In this document: positions 8,892-15,943 of the stretch, piece by piece
Numbering within the stretch: the stretch's first letter is position 1
How the letters are laid out: every line of letters starts with the position of its first letter
DNA from: Bryobacteraceae bacterium
GTDB taxonomy: Bacteria; Acidobacteriota; Terriglobia; Bryobacterales; Bryobacteraceae
Assembly: GCA_947456995.1 (NCBI GenBank)
Contig: CANGVB010000010.1
Coordinates: forward strand, 1-16,468
Length of the DNA: 16,468 bases
Direction of reading: 5' to 3'
Position numbers and translations under genes: made by a program
Notes under the pieces: generated by a model
Databases searched by the model: none
Told to the model about the DNA's origin: nothing
What the model saw: the letters and a program-made list of their open reading frames with translations, nothing else

Positions 8892-10316
8892 ATGGCTTCC
8901 TTCACCCGCAGAAATCTTATGCAGCTGGCTGGTGCCAGCGCGGCATTCGCTCAGTTTGACCCCGTCGGGCCGCCTTCCAAATACGATGCCAACTGGGACT
9001 CGCTCAAGCGCCATCCGCTTCCTGCCTGGTTCAACAACGCCAAGTTAGGGATTTTCGTGCACTGGGGTCTATACTCGGTGCCGGCTTGGGCGCAGCCTTC
9101 TGGCGAGCTTGGCAAGGTTGATTTCAACAAGTGGTTCTATCAAAACCCCTATGCCGAGTGGTATCTGAATTCGATTCGCCTGAAGGAATCTTCTGCCTAC
9201 AAACATCATGCTGCCACTTATGGCGCAGACTATGACTACTATCGTTTTGCAGACCGCTTCACTAAAGAGAGCATGAAGTGGCAGCCCCAGGAATGGGCTT
9301 CGCTCTTTCGCTCGGTTGGTGCGCGTTATGTCGTGCTAACCACAAAACATCATGACGGCTTTACGTTGTGGCCTTCGAAGGTGAAGAATCCCGTAAAGGC
9401 AGACCTTCCTACAATCGGTCGGGATCTTGTAGGAGACCTCACACAGGCCGTGCGTGGCGCAGGGATGAAGATGGGCCTCTACTACTCCGGAGGCCTTGAC
9501 TGGACCTTTGAGAAGAGGCCTGTAGCCACAATGGCTGATGTCCGCAACACAGTAGTGCAGAGCCAGCAGTATGCTGATTACGCCGATGCCCACTGGTACG
9601 AACTGATGGATCGATATCAGCCTTCGGTCTTGTGGAACGATATCGGCTATCCCAAGACCGGCAAGCTGGAGCAGATCTTCAGCGACTTCTACAATCGCGA
9701 CAAAGAGGGGCTGGTGAACAATCGCTTTGGGCGCGATCACTTCGACTTCACGACGCCTGAGTATTCCCGCTACGAAACCATCGTCGAGAAGAAGTGGGAG
9801 AGCTGCCGGGGCCTTGGCTTCAGCTTCGGCTACAACCAGATTGAGGGGCCAGAGCACGTCATCGCCTCCGACAAGTTGATCGAGCTTCTGGTCGACATCG
9901 TATCCAAGAACGGAAACCTCCTCCTGAACGTTGGTCCAAGGCCTGATGGCAGCATCAGTGAGATTCAGAAAGACCGTCTGGTGACACTTGGCAAATGGCT
10001 TGCCGTGCATGGCGAAGGCATCTTCGACACCAAGCCCTGGATTCGATCGACAGTGAAAGACAAAGAAGCGGATATACGGTTTACGCGTAAGGGCGATTCC
10101 GTTTATGCCTTTGTGATGAAGCCCTCTACGGGTGATTCGATTCGAGTACCCAATGTCTATGCGGCGGATGCCACCAAGGTAGAAATGCTGGGGCGGCCCG
10201 GCTCGCTCGAATGGAAGCAGGCAGGGCGCGATCTGGTTGTGGGTGCAAAGCACAATGGGCCATATGTAGCAGCCCTCAAAATCAGCCCGGCACCCCAACA
10301 ATTGGTTCGCGATTGA
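8892..10316 (+). CDS. Tat-exported alpha-L-fucosidase (glycoside hydrolase family 29)
   Basis: A 474-aa retaining fucosidase that releases terminal alpha-L-fucose. I take the ATG at 8892 because it begins MASFTRRNLMQLAGASAAFA, a short twin-arginine leader; ATGs at 8880 and 8853 are in frame but lengthen it without reason. GH29 signatures: GIFVHWGLYSVPAW (HWG at 57-59), TKHHDGFTLW (K152-D155), and VLWNDIGYP, whose Asp (D250) is the expected nucleophile by analogy with characterised GH29 enzymes. The C-terminal part has KKWESCRGLGFSFGYNQ and NGNLLLNVGPRPDGSI, both characteristic. The length matches the catalytic domain plus a small C-terminal beta domain. It sits between the TonB receptor and the TIM-barrel protein (17-base gap), probably in one transcript. 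Activity on fucose is likely; linkage and natural substrate are unknown. Confidence 0.93.
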   Translation: MASFTRRNLMQLAGASAAFAQFDPVGPPSKYDANWDSLKRHPLPAWFNNAKLGIFVHWGLYSVPAWAQPSGELGKVDFNKWFYQNPYAEWYLNSIRLKESSAYKHHAATYGADYDYYRFADRFTKESMKWQPQEWASLFRSVGARYVVLTTKHHDGFTLWPSKVKNPVKADLPTIGRDLVGDLTQAVRGAGMKMGLYYSGGLDWTFEKRPVATMADVRNTVVQSQQYADYADAHWYELMDRYQPSVLWNDIGYPKTGKLEQIFSDFYNRDKEGLVNNRFGRDHFDFTTPEYSRYETIVEKKWESCRGLGFSFGYNQIEGPEHVIASDKLIELLVDIVSKNGNLLLNVGPRPDGSISEIQKDRLVTLGKWLAVHGEGIFDTKPWIRSTVKDKEADIRFTRKGDSVYAFVMKPSTGDSIRVPNVYAADATKVEMLGRPGSLEWKQAGRDLVVGAKHNGPYVAALKISPAPQQLVRD

Positions 10317-10333
10317 TTATAAACTCGTGGCAG

Positions 10334-11287
10334 ATGAGCTACACACGTAGAGATTTTGCCAAGACTGCCGCAATGGCTTTGCCTGCGATGAATTTGATGG
10401 GTAAGCCCGATTCGCGCTTTCAAGGAGTGTTGATTGGTGCGATCACTTATAGCTTCAGAGCTCTGCCTGGTAGCGCAGAAGAGACTCTGAAGTATTGTCT
10501 TGATTGCGGCATCAGCGGCATTGAACTGATGAGTGGTGCAGCGGAAGCTTATGCCGGCTCACCGGCGGGTGTGGCTCGTCCCTTTGGCCCAGGTGGTGGG
10601 CCGAGGCAGCGGCCGACTCCCGAGCAAATCGAAGCGCGCAAGAAGGCAGCTGAGGATGTCAGCAAGTGGCGCCTGTCGGTATCAATGGACAAGTACAAGG
10701 CCTTCCGCAAGATGTACGAAGATGCGGGTGTAAAGATTTACGCGTTCAAATTGCCGCCGACACTCGAGATGCCGGATGCCGAGTACGAGTACATCTGGAA
10801 TGTCGCCGAGACCCTTGGTGCTAACCACATCACGATGGAGTTGCCCACCGACGACAAGCTGCTGGAGCGGGTGGCCAGCTATGCGGCGAAACGCAAATTG
10901 AACATTGCCTTCCACACCCATGGACAGGGCGGCGAAAGTGGTTTTGCCAAAGTGCTGGGTGCATCGAAATACACTGCTTTGAATCTGGATGTTGGCCACT
11001 ACTTCGGGGTGACCGGGCAATCTCCCGTGCCAGTGATCGAGAAGTATCATGACCGCATTTCAAGCTTGCATCTGAAGGATCGCAAGGGCCCTGTTGATGG
11101 CAAGGGTGGGCCGAATATGCCGTTTGGTCAGGGCGAGACGCCACTCAAGGAAATACTCAAGCTGATGAAGCAGAAGAAATATAAGTTCCCGGCCAGCATC
11201 GAGTACGAATACGAGACACCTCAAGGCTCTGATGTTCTGTCTGAGATGAAGAAGTGCGTGCAGTACGCCAAGAACGCGCTCAGCTAG
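10334..11287 (+). CDS. Tat-exported xylose-isomerase-like TIM-barrel protein (sugar phosphate isomerase/epimerase family)
   Basis: A 317-aa protein of the AP-endonuclease-2/xylose-isomerase-like superfamily, which covers isomerases, epimerases, dehydratases and lyases using a divalent metal. The ATG at 10334 gives MSYTRRDFAKTAAMALPA, a twin-arginine leader; the frame is open further upstream only by overlap with the fucosidase. Probable metal ligands on barrel strands: E169 (ITMEL), H194 in AFHTHG, D219 (LNLDVGH), H246 (SSLHLKD) and E290 (ASIEYEYE). Residues about 73-100 are a Gly/Pro/Arg-rich insert in an early loop. Export argues against a sugar-phosphate substrate. Members of this fold paired with Gfo/Idh/MocA oxidoreductases cleave 3-keto-glycosides or perform C-deglycosylation, which is a plausible role here. 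Function inferred from family only. Confidence 0.85.
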   Translation: MSYTRRDFAKTAAMALPAMNLMGKPDSRFQGVLIGAITYSFRALPGSAEETLKYCLDCGISGIELMSGAAEAYAGSPAGVARPFGPGGGPRQRPTPEQIEARKKAAEDVSKWRLSVSMDKYKAFRKMYEDAGVKIYAFKLPPTLEMPDAEYEYIWNVAETLGANHITMELPTDDKLLERVASYAAKRKLNIAFHTHGQGGESGFAKVLGASKYTALNLDVGHYFGVTGQSPVPVIEKYHDRISSLHLKDRKGPVDGKGGPNMPFGQGETPLKEILKLMKQKKYKFPASIEYEYETPQGSDVLSEMKKCVQYAKNALS

Positions 11288-11289
11288 GC

Positions 11290-12075
11290 TTAGGGCAGCT
11301 TTGCCAGCCGTGCATCGAGTTGCCGACGGGCTTCGCTGCGCGGACTGGTGGCCTCGTTGAGTTGTTTCCGAAAAACTCCGAACCGATCCTCAAGCGAAGC
11401 CCGGTCTTTCGGGAAATGCTTCAGGTAGTAGTTAGGGTGAGAGTCGAGTTGCTGCCAGAGGCTATTGGCTCGCCCCGGGTTGCCAGGCGCCAGAGCGTTG
11501 ACAATAGCGGCCTTCGCGAGCCCCTCCATAAACCACAGATCGAGCAGCGAAAACTCGCCGGGCTTTTCAGCGTCTACTCTCTCGTCAGTAGTGAAGACCG
11601 CCTGCTTTTGTCCAAAACTGAAGACAGACGCTCCCATGCTGCGCATGGTCGCCAAATTGGATTCATAAGCGAGTGCCGCTCCTGTATGAGCACCGCCTGA
11701 TGTAACCCAGGTGGATGCGGCAACACCAGCCAGCGACTCGGTATCGATGGCTTCAAAAAAGGTGCGCGACACAGAAGAGGGGCCCTGAGCCCAAACTGAG
11801 GTTCCAACCATCAGGACTGACGCACCGGGTAGAAGTTGTTTCAGCCTGGCGGGCTGCCCGAGCATCGGCGAAGCGTCATAGTAGGTGGCAATCAAAGGCA
11901 GCTTCTGCTCTTCGATCAGGCGGCGCAGATTCAACAGAATACCGTGGCCTGCGCGGTAAGAATCGCGACGCTGCGTGTAGGGGCTGGGGGCTGCAGAGAT
12001 GAGGCGAATTTCGCGCGGTTTTTCCTCTTGCGCAAGAGCTGCGGCCGGAAGAAACAGGAAGGATCTTCGTTCCAT
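11290..12075 (-). CDS. Exported flavodoxin-like protein, function unknown
   Basis: 261 aa. The start MERRSFLFLPAAALAQEE has a double arginine and a short hydrophobic run, a minimal Tat or Sec leader; the ATG is 15 bases after the MFS stop. The body resembles the flavodoxin/WrbA fold: an early strand EIRLISAAPSPYT where the FMN phosphate loop would lie, then ASVLMVGTSVWAQGPSSVSR, and ASTWVTSGGAHTGAALAYES, which parallels the G-x-P and glycine-rich segments of that family. The first loop lacks the usual S/T-x-T-G-N-T sequence, so flavin binding is doubtful. The C-terminal 60 residues are charged and helical. As the last gene of a dipeptidase-MFS operon it may be an accessory redox or binding protein. 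It ends two bases from the convergent TIM-barrel gene. Confidence 0.7.
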   Translation of the reverse strand: MERRSFLFLPAAALAQEEKPREIRLISAAPSPYTQRRDSYRAGHGILLNLRRLIEEQKLPLIATYYDASPMLGQPARLKQLLPGASVLMVGTSVWAQGPSSVSRTFFEAIDTESLAGVAASTWVTSGGAHTGAALAYESNLATMRSMGASVFSFGQKQAVFTTDERVDAEKPGEFSLLDLWFMEGLAKAAIVNALAPGNPGRANSLWQQLDSHPNYYLKHFPKDRASLEDRFGVFRKQLNEATSPRSEARRQLDARLAKLP

Positions 12076-12090
12076 AGTGTCGTTCTTAGA

Positions 12091-13356
12091 CTAACTCTGT
12101 TGCAGGGTTTTTGTGCTGTCGATAAACAAAGAAGACAGCGCGAGTACAACAAAGCCTGCTGCGCAGAAATAGAAGATCTCCTGCCAGTCTTTCTGATGAA
12201 TCGAAGTCGCCAAAATGAAGGGGATCAGTTTGGCAACTGCGGATGCTCCAAAATTTCCCCACATGTTGGCCCAGGCCATTGTGGATGCAACGTGGGTGTT
12301 GCCGATATCTTGCCCAAGCGCCCAGATGGCCGGCATCACACTGTCTGCTGCAAAGGCCACCAAAGCGCAAGCAGCCACCACAGAGAGAGCACCAGGCAGC
12401 AATGGGCAAACAATGTAACAGATTGCAGCAGTGCTTCCCCCAATGATGAAGGGCAAACGACGGCCCCAGCGCTGGCCGTAGCGTCTCGTCAACATGTCAC
12501 ACCACCAGCCGCCAAACAACATCCCCACCATACTCGTTGCCAAAGCAATCGACACATAGCGGCTGGCTGTAACCTGATCGAGGCCTCTTACTTCCTGCAG
12601 ATAAGCAGGCAGCCAGGTGATCAGGAAGGCCCAGCCGAAGTTGAGGCCCAGACTCCCCAGGCTCAATAGCCATAGGCCCGGGTGCCTAACCAAAGCACCC
12701 AATGGAAATGAACGCGCACCTTGAGTTGTTAGTGGCGGAACCAGGCTCCGCTCGGCTTCGTTAGTCCAGGGGTGTTGTGCGGGGTGATCACGAAACACGA
12801 AATGGGATGCCAGCGCCAAACCAATTCCAATTGCGCCGTAAATCCAGAGAACCGGGCGCCACGATCCGAGCGCAGCAATCGCGAACGCAGTAAGCCAGAG
12901 GGCCAGCGAATTGCCAATCCGGCCGCCGAAGGCAACTACACTATTGGCCCGCGCCCGATGCTCGAAGGGAAACCACTTCGAAGTGAGCAAGGCACTGGCT
13001 GGATAAGCACCCGCTTCTGCTAATCCGCAAGCCGCACGCACCACCATCAATCCCAGGAAGCCCCCAACAAAGCCCGTCAGTGCCGTGCACAGGCTCCACG
13101 CAAGTATGTAAACCACCAGCATCCGGCGAGGCCCAAAGCGATCGGCCAGATAACCGGCCGGGCATTGCCCGAGAGCATAAGCAAAGAAGAAGCCAGCAAG
13201 AATATCCCCTACGTCCTGCTTGCTGAAATTCATCTCGGTTTGAAAACTTTGCGACTGCACTACCGCACCCATGCAAACACGATCCAGGTAAAGGATAAAT
13301 GCATTGGCCGTCGCAATCGACAGCACCCCGTAGCGGACTTTGGTGGCTGCGCTCAC
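12091..13356 (-). CDS. MFS transporter, anion:cation symporter (ACS)-like
   Basis: 421 aa with about twelve hydrophobic segments. The start codon is GTG at 13356, overlapping the dipeptidase stop as GTGA, a sign of translational coupling. TM1 carries YLDRVCMG, and the loop between TM2 and TM3 has the MFS motif A GYLADRFGPRRML (68-80). A long central loop (RDHPAQHPWTNEAERSLVPP) separates the two six-helix halves. This pattern fits the ACS family, whose members take up hexuronates, galactonate, glucarate, tartrate and similar organic anions with protons or sodium. A sugar acid or small organic acid is therefore a reasonable guess for the substrate, but dipeptide-derived compounds are possible given the upstream dipeptidase. 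Inner membrane. Confidence 0.9.
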   Translation of the reverse strand: MSAATKVRYGVLSIATANAFILYLDRVCMGAVVQSQSFQTEMNFSKQDVGDILAGFFFAYALGQCPAGYLADRFGPRRMLVVYILAWSLCTALTGFVGGFLGLMVVRAACGLAEAGAYPASALLTSKWFPFEHRARANSVVAFGGRIGNSLALWLTAFAIAALGSWRPVLWIYGAIGIGLALASHFVFRDHPAQHPWTNEAERSLVPPLTTQGARSFPLGALVRHPGLWLLSLGSLGLNFGWAFLITWLPAYLQEVRGLDQVTASRYVSIALATSMVGMLFGGWWCDMLTRRYGQRWGRRLPFIIGGSTAAICYIVCPLLPGALSVVAACALVAFAADSVMPAIWALGQDIGNTHVASTMAWANMWGNFGASAVAKLIPFILATSIHQKDWQEIFYFCAAGFVVLALSSLFIDSTKTLQQS

Positions 13357-14435
13357 TTCAGATTGTCTTTAAGGAAGCGCAGGAAATTGCCGGCAAAGAT
13401 GTTGTCGATGTCAGCCGGCTTGTAGCCTCGAGCCGCCAGCGGCGTTGAAAGGTTGGCGAGGTCGGCAATCGAATTCAGATCCATCGGTGTCTGTTCGGTG
13501 CCGTAGCCTCCGTCGAGGTCTGTACCAATCCCGACATGTTTGGCATTGCCGGCAATCTGGCAGATGTGGTCGATGTGATCACAGATCTTTTCAATCTTCA
13601 GATTGAAGTCTTGTGGCTTCGACTTGTGATGCACCCAGTTGTGCACCATCATGATGGCGTCAAAGGCCATTCCGATTACCGCACCACGCTCAATCAGAGC
13701 GCGGATCTGATCGTCGGAGAGCTGGCGATTCCAGTCTGCAAGACTACGGCAATTGTGATGACTCGCCCAGACCGGGCCACGGAAGCGGCTCAGCGCATCC
13801 CAGAAGCTCTCGTCGCACAAATGGGTGGCATCCAGGATAATGCCCAGCTCTTCCATCTTCTTCAGCAGCTCGTGTCCGCGAACGGTGAGCGGGCCTTCGT
13901 CATCCGTGCCATGCCCATAGATCCCAGGGCCATAATGAACCGGGCCCAGGGCGATAAGCCCGCTGTTGCGAGCTTTCTCCAGATGCTTCATCGAAAGAAT
14001 CGAGTCTGCGCCTTCGAGGCTGAGCAAATATCCGATCGGCAACTTGGCGGTGCTGGTGGCGTTGCGCCATAGACTGGCATGAGCAGACACTTCCTGCCAT
14101 GTGCGCAGTTGCACAAGCTCCCCCGCCTGCTCCATTGTTCGATACCAGGCGAGTTGACCCTGGGTCTGTGCCCAGGCTTGCTCAGGACTCTGCCAGCCGG
14201 GCAGCTTGCTGAAGCGTGCCGAGTGTCTGGCAATCTGAGTTGCGACACAAAGGCCGATGCGCCCTTTGCGCATCTCAGGCAGGCAGACTGTGCCATTGCC
14301 CCGGTCGGGCAAATCTTTCATGCCGATTTCGCGGCGGCGAATGTCGACCAGCGGCAGCCGGATATCCCGGTTCCACTCCATCGCATTCATTGAGAGGTCA
14401 AGGTGGGCGTCAAAGATCAAAGAGGGCTGAGACAT
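13353..14435 (-). CDS. Membrane dipeptidase (renal dipeptidase family, peptidase M19)
   Basis: 360 aa, normal for the family, a zinc-dependent amidohydrolase-fold enzyme that splits dipeptides, often with a D-residue at the C-terminal side. I chose the ATG at 14435 (MSQPSLIFDAHLDLS); the frame continues to 14519 but the extra part overlaps the divergent SDR gene and has no family character. Zinc and active-site residues are visible: H11 and D13 in DAHLD, E141 in SLEGAD, H205 in DATHL, H226 in SHHNCR and D306 in GIGTDLDGG. The 21-residue H205-H226 spacing equals that of human renal dipeptidase. There is no signal peptide, so it is probably cytoplasmic. First gene of an operon with the MFS transporter (4-base overlap) and the flavodoxin-like protein. 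Confidence 0.92.
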   Translation of the reverse strand: MSQPSLIFDAHLDLSMNAMEWNRDIRLPLVDIRRREIGMKDLPDRGNGTVCLPEMRKGRIGLCVATQIARHSARFSKLPGWQSPEQAWAQTQGQLAWYRTMEQAGELVQLRTWQEVSAHASLWRNATSTAKLPIGYLLSLEGADSILSMKHLEKARNSGLIALGPVHYGPGIYGHGTDDEGPLTVRGHELLKKMEELGIILDATHLCDESFWDALSRFRGPVWASHHNCRSLADWNRQLSDDQIRALIERGAVIGMAFDAIMMVHNWVHHKSKPQDFNLKIEKICDHIDHICQIAGNAKHVGIGTDLDGGYGTEQTPMDLNSIADLANLSTPLAARGYKPADIDNIFAGNFLRFLKDNLK

Positions 14436-14457
14436 GCGGATTTGACAATGATATACG

Positions 14458-15192
14458 TTGAGGGTGCCAGTTTCACTAAAAGACGAACGAGTATTAGTTG
14501 TAGGTGCCTCCAGCGGCATTGGACGCGAGGCTGCAAAGATGTTTGCGCGCGACGGAGCAAAGGTTTATGCCAGCGCCAGACGAGAAGAAAGGCTGGCCTC
14601 GCTGGCCGCCGAGATGGCCGCAGAAGGCTTTCCGATTGTGTACGGCGTAAGTGACGCCGGGACACACGAATCGATGGAGGCTCTTGCTGCTGACGCGGTT
14701 GCCAAGCTTGGTGGCGTCGACGTCGTTGTCTACGTAACCGGAACCAACACGCCAGACCGCGCCCTTACCCGCCTCACCCGCGAAATCTGGAATGAATTGA
14801 TCGAAGTCAACCTGAATGGCGCATTCTCGTTGAGCTCTGCTTTGCTGCCTGCGATGCGCGAAGCGAAGAAGGGCCACTTCATCTACGTGGGCTCGATTTC
14901 GGGCAAGTACGCCGACGTTTCAGGCGCTGCCTACCAGGCCTCCAAGCGTGGCTTGTTTGGTCTTGCCCTGGCGATCCGTCAGGAAGAGCGCCAGCACGGC
15001 ATCCGCACCTGCGTCATTTGCCCCGGCCTTGTCGATACAGAACTGATGGAGAAGCGCCCGGTTAAGCCCGACGCTGAGACTCTGAGCAAAGCTCTGCAAC
15101 CCGAAGATGTGGCGGAGATGATTTTTGGCGTGGCCAAGTTGCACCCCCGTGCCGCCGTGCCAGAACTCGAAATCTGGCCAACCGTAATCTAG
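14458..15192 (+). CDS. Short-chain dehydrogenase/reductase (SDR, classical type)
   Basis: 244 aa. The first start in frame is TTG at 14458; a GTG at 14464 is the alternative, and neither has a clear Shine-Dalgarno. The cofactor motif GASSGIG is at 16-22, and the RR after strand 2 (ASARREER) suggests NADP(H). The catalytic set is S146 (YVGSIS), Y159-x-x-x-K163 (YQASK) and N118 (EVNLNG), so it should be active. The usual NNAG after strand 4 is replaced by VTGTN (93-97). PGLVDTELM is the standard PG-motif segment. Only 22 bases separate it from the divergent dipeptidase start. It reduces or oxidises an alcohol/ketone of unknown identity; 3-oxoacyl reductase and sugar dehydrogenase are both possible. 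Confidence 0.92.
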   Translation: MRVPVSLKDERVLVVGASSGIGREAAKMFARDGAKVYASARREERLASLAAEMAAEGFPIVYGVSDAGTHESMEALAADAVAKLGGVDVVVYVTGTNTPDRALTRLTREIWNELIEVNLNGAFSLSSALLPAMREAKKGHFIYVGSISGKYADVSGAAYQASKRGLFGLALAIRQEERQHGIRTCVICPGLVDTELMEKRPVKPDAETLSKALQPEDVAEMIFGVAKLHPRAAVPELEIWPTVI

Positions 15193-15857
15193 CGGCTCGC
15201 CCGCTTGCGCGCCATCCACAGCAAAGCAGGAATTAGAAGGAGTGCCGAAGCCGGCTCTGGAACCGGGCTGTCAACGACTGTCGTAGAGCTTCGATTGACA
15301 GCCCGAAAAGCATGGTTGTCACTCTCGAGAGCGTTACTGGTGGAGCGCATTACGATGCGATCAAAATGCTCTGCGCTACCTGAGGCGTAGATGTTTACAT
15401 AGATCCCTCGGCCCTGATCTCCATTGGCTGAAAAACCGCCGATCGAAGCAATCTGTGTCCCCGTAAGCGCAGCAACCAGACTATTGCCCATGTAGAGATC
15501 AATGTAGTTGTACGCGTCCAGGCTTCCGACGTAGAAGCCGAGGTAATCAAGGGCGTAGGCAGAGGTGATCGTCACTGAAGCGCCCCGAGTTGGTCCGATG
15601 GTCAGATATGCGGAGGTGTCATTCGGTGGTGCCGCACTGACACTCGAGATGTTTCCGGTGACAACATTGGTTGTCGCACCCGTGTAAGTGATTCCATTTG
15701 CTGAGGGCAGCAAGCCGTCGTTGAAATTGAACGTCACAGATTGGCTGACCAGTGTGAAGAGTCCCTGGTTGGCTACGATCGAACCGCCGGTGTTGACGCT
15801 AACGGCAAATACGGGGCAGGATAGCGCTAAGAGCAATAAGGTACTAGTAGTTTTCAC
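15189..15857 (-). CDS. PEP-CTERM surface protein, resembling the Npun_F0296 exosortase-dependent family
   Basis: 222 aa starting at a GTG (15857) with a signal peptide KTTSTLLLLALSCPVFAVS. The C-terminus is a complete PEP-CTERM sorting signal: VPEP at 199-202, a short hydrophobic helix (ASALLLIPALLWMA) and the basic tail RKRASR. It is cut by exosortase in the inner membrane and the protein is then secreted or surface attached. The central part (ALDYLGFYVGSLDAYNYIDL, YVNIYAS, ESDNHAFRAV) resembles the beta-sandwich of the Npun_F0296 family of exosortase substrates; I recognise this by memory only. No exosortase or exopolysaccharide gene is in the window. Its stop codon lies in the same CTAG that ends the convergent SDR gene. 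A perfect inverted repeat lies 31 bases upstream. Confidence 0.88.
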   Translation of the reverse strand: MKTTSTLLLLALSCPVFAVSVNTGGSIVANQGLFTLVSQSVTFNFNDGLLPSANGITYTGATTNVVTGNISSVSAAPPNDTSAYLTIGPTRGASVTITSAYALDYLGFYVGSLDAYNYIDLYMGNSLVAALTGTQIASIGGFSANGDQGRGIYVNIYASGSAEHFDRIVMRSTSNALESDNHAFRAVNRSSTTVVDSPVPEPASALLLIPALLWMARKRASR

Positions 15858-15888
15858 AAGTCCAGAATAGGGCCGAATCTTAGTTTTG

Positions 15889-15909
15889 TACAGTACTACC
15901 AGTACTGTA
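15889..15909. repeat. Perfect 9-bp inverted repeat between the divergent PEP-CTERM and sulfatase genes
   Basis: TACAGTACT (15889-15897), spacer ACC, AGTACTGTA (15901-15909). It lies 31 bases from the PEP-CTERM start and 34 bases from the sulfatase ATG at 15944, so nearly central in the divergent gap. On the minus strand it overlaps where a -35 box for the PEP-CTERM gene would fall (TGTACA, 18 bases before TATTCT). A dimeric regulator's operator is the simplest reading. It has no T-tract on either side, so a terminator is unlikely. Confidence 0.6.
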
Positions 15910-15943
15910 AGGTGTTTGGGGGTATTCGCATAGAATGTTTAAG

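Noticed and set aside
11836..12669. 277-aa plus-strand frame opposite the MFS and flavodoxin-like genes
   Set aside because: Composition rich in Cys, His, Gln and Ser with no domain; it is the antisense shadow of two well-supported genes.
14442..14447. TTGACA before the SDR gene as a -35 box
   Set aside because: There is no -10 hexamer at suitable spacing, and a start there would fall inside the SDR coding region.
15931..15936. TAGAAT as a -10 box giving a leaderless sulfatase mRNA
   Set aside because: It is well placed for a start at 15944, but there is no -35 match 16-18 bases upstream and it overlaps the alternative ATG; not strong enough to annotate.
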